Assembly: GCA_017615135.1 (NCBI GenBank)
Contig: JAGAAU010000158.1
Location: forward strand, 1 to 6,661
Reading direction: 5' to 3'
Source: Bacteroidales bacterium
GTDB lineage: Bacteria; Bacteroidota; Bacteroidia; Bacteroidales; UBA932
DNA length: 6,661 nt
Part shown: positions 6,188 through 6,661 of the stretch, one piece after another
Layout: every line of letters starts with the position of its first letter
Numbering within the stretch: position 1 is the first letter of the stretch
Made by a program: the position numbers and the translations under genes
The notes under the pieces: model-generated
The model's database searches: none
What the model was told of the DNA's origin: nothing
The model's input: only the letters and a program-made list of their open reading frames with translations

Positions 6188-6661
6188 ATGAGCAATAAGA
6201 TCCTGTTTCCGTTCATAGCTGTTTCCCTGTGCCTGGTATCCTGTGTGCAGGAAAGCCGCCTTTCATCGGATAGCGCCGCCGTTGTGCGGACTGTATTGAA
6301 TGCCTCACTTCCAGAGCTTGGCAAGACCTCCATAGATGGAGTGAAAGTATGTTGGAGTTCAGGCGATGAGATTTGTGTGAACGGAAGCAGGTCTTATCCT
6401 CTTTCGGAACCTTCTTCCTATGCGAGCTTTTCTTTCGAAGATGTCCTCAGCCTGCCGTACAGTGCAGTTTATCCGGCTTCTCTGTGGAAGAACAGCTCTA
6501 CTGTTACACTTCCTTCCTCCTGGAATCCTGCACTTCAGCAGATTCCGCTCCGGGCTTATTCCGAATCGGAGGGGGAGGTGAGTTTCTCTGCCTTTACGGC
6601 GGTAATTCGTCTGCTTGTGAGCGGCAGCGCCGCAAGTATAGAAAAGGTTGAACTTTCTGCC
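6188..6661 (+). CDS. Fimbrillin-like lipoprotein, N-terminal part (3' partial)
   Basis: The frame is open from ATG 6188 to the window edge (158 codons, no stop). A lipoprotein signal peptide is clear: MSNKILFPFIAVSLCLVSC with lipobox LVSC and Cys19, followed by VQES. The next part, KTSIDGVKVCWSSGDEICVNG (46-66), has the K-T-x(n)-V-x-W-x-x-G-D-x-I pattern that opens many Bacteroidales fimbrillin-family (FimA/Mfa clan) lipoproteins. The region FTAVIRLLVSGSAASIEKVEL about 138-157 resembles the later conserved beta-strand pair, in which a strand of type (A/G)xI+L is followed by xSIxxI/V. Such proteins are either pilus subunits or tip adhesins, or stand-alone surface lipoproteins; the polymerisation strand at the C-terminus is outside the window, so these cannot be separated. 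It starts 2 bases after the small ORF, so it is likely translated by coupling within the same operon. Confidence 0.7.
   Translation, partial: MSNKILFPFIAVSLCLVSCVQESRLSSDSAAVVRTVLNASLPELGKTSIDGVKVCWSSGDEICVNGSRSYPLSEPSSYASFSFEDVLSLPYSAVYPASLWKNSSTVTLPSSWNPALQQIPLRAYSESEGEVSFSAFTAVIRLLVSGSAASIEKVELSA

Noticed and set aside
6373..6651. A 92-codon plus-strand frame within the last gene
   Set aside because: It is in another frame of the fimbrillin-like coding sequence, whose own frame has a lipobox and family motifs and stays open to the window edge.

Overview
The window is a slice through one tightly packed, plus-strand operon of a Bacteroidota bacterium, most likely a gut-type member of the order Bacteroidales. 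The evidence is a SusC/SusD pair, several lipoproteins with Bacteroidota-style signal peptides ending in Cys, BACON domains, a fimbrillin-like lipoprotein, and starts without Shine-Dalgarno motifs. Genus cannot be decided from the sequence.

Layout: (1) 1-112, the last residues of a SusC-like TonB-dependent outer-membrane transporter; (2) 118-1956, a complete SusD-like substrate-binding lipoprotein (612 aa); (3) 1959-4412, an 817-aa lipoprotein with a BACON domain, a GLUG-like beta-helix region and a C-terminal NAGPA/DUF2233 phosphodiester glycosidase domain; (4) 4423-6063, a 546-aa lipoprotein with the same BACON plus beta-helix module but no catalytic domain; (5) 6063-6185, an unrecognised 40-aa acidic peptide with a perfect 12-bp hairpin inside its coding sequence; (6) 6188 to the window end, the first 158 residues of a fimbrillin-like lipoprotein. 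Gaps between genes are 5, 2, 10, -1 and 2 bases, so all six are probably co-transcribed from a promoter upstream of the window. There is no non-coding stretch longer than 10 bases, and no RNA gene, mobile element, CRISPR array or terminator was seen.

Working model (inference): this is a small glycan-uptake locus of PUL type. The BACON/beta-helix lipoproteins hold a polymeric or glycoprotein ligand at the cell surface, the NAGPA domain cuts a sugar-1-phosphodiester bond (the family's known chemistry is removal of GlcNAc from GlcNAc-alpha-1-phosphodiesters), and the SusCD pair imports the product. The most unusual parts are the pairing of a phosphodiester glycosidase with SusCD, the duplicated beta-helix module with and without the enzyme, and the 40-aa peptide with its hairpin wedged between two lipoprotein genes.
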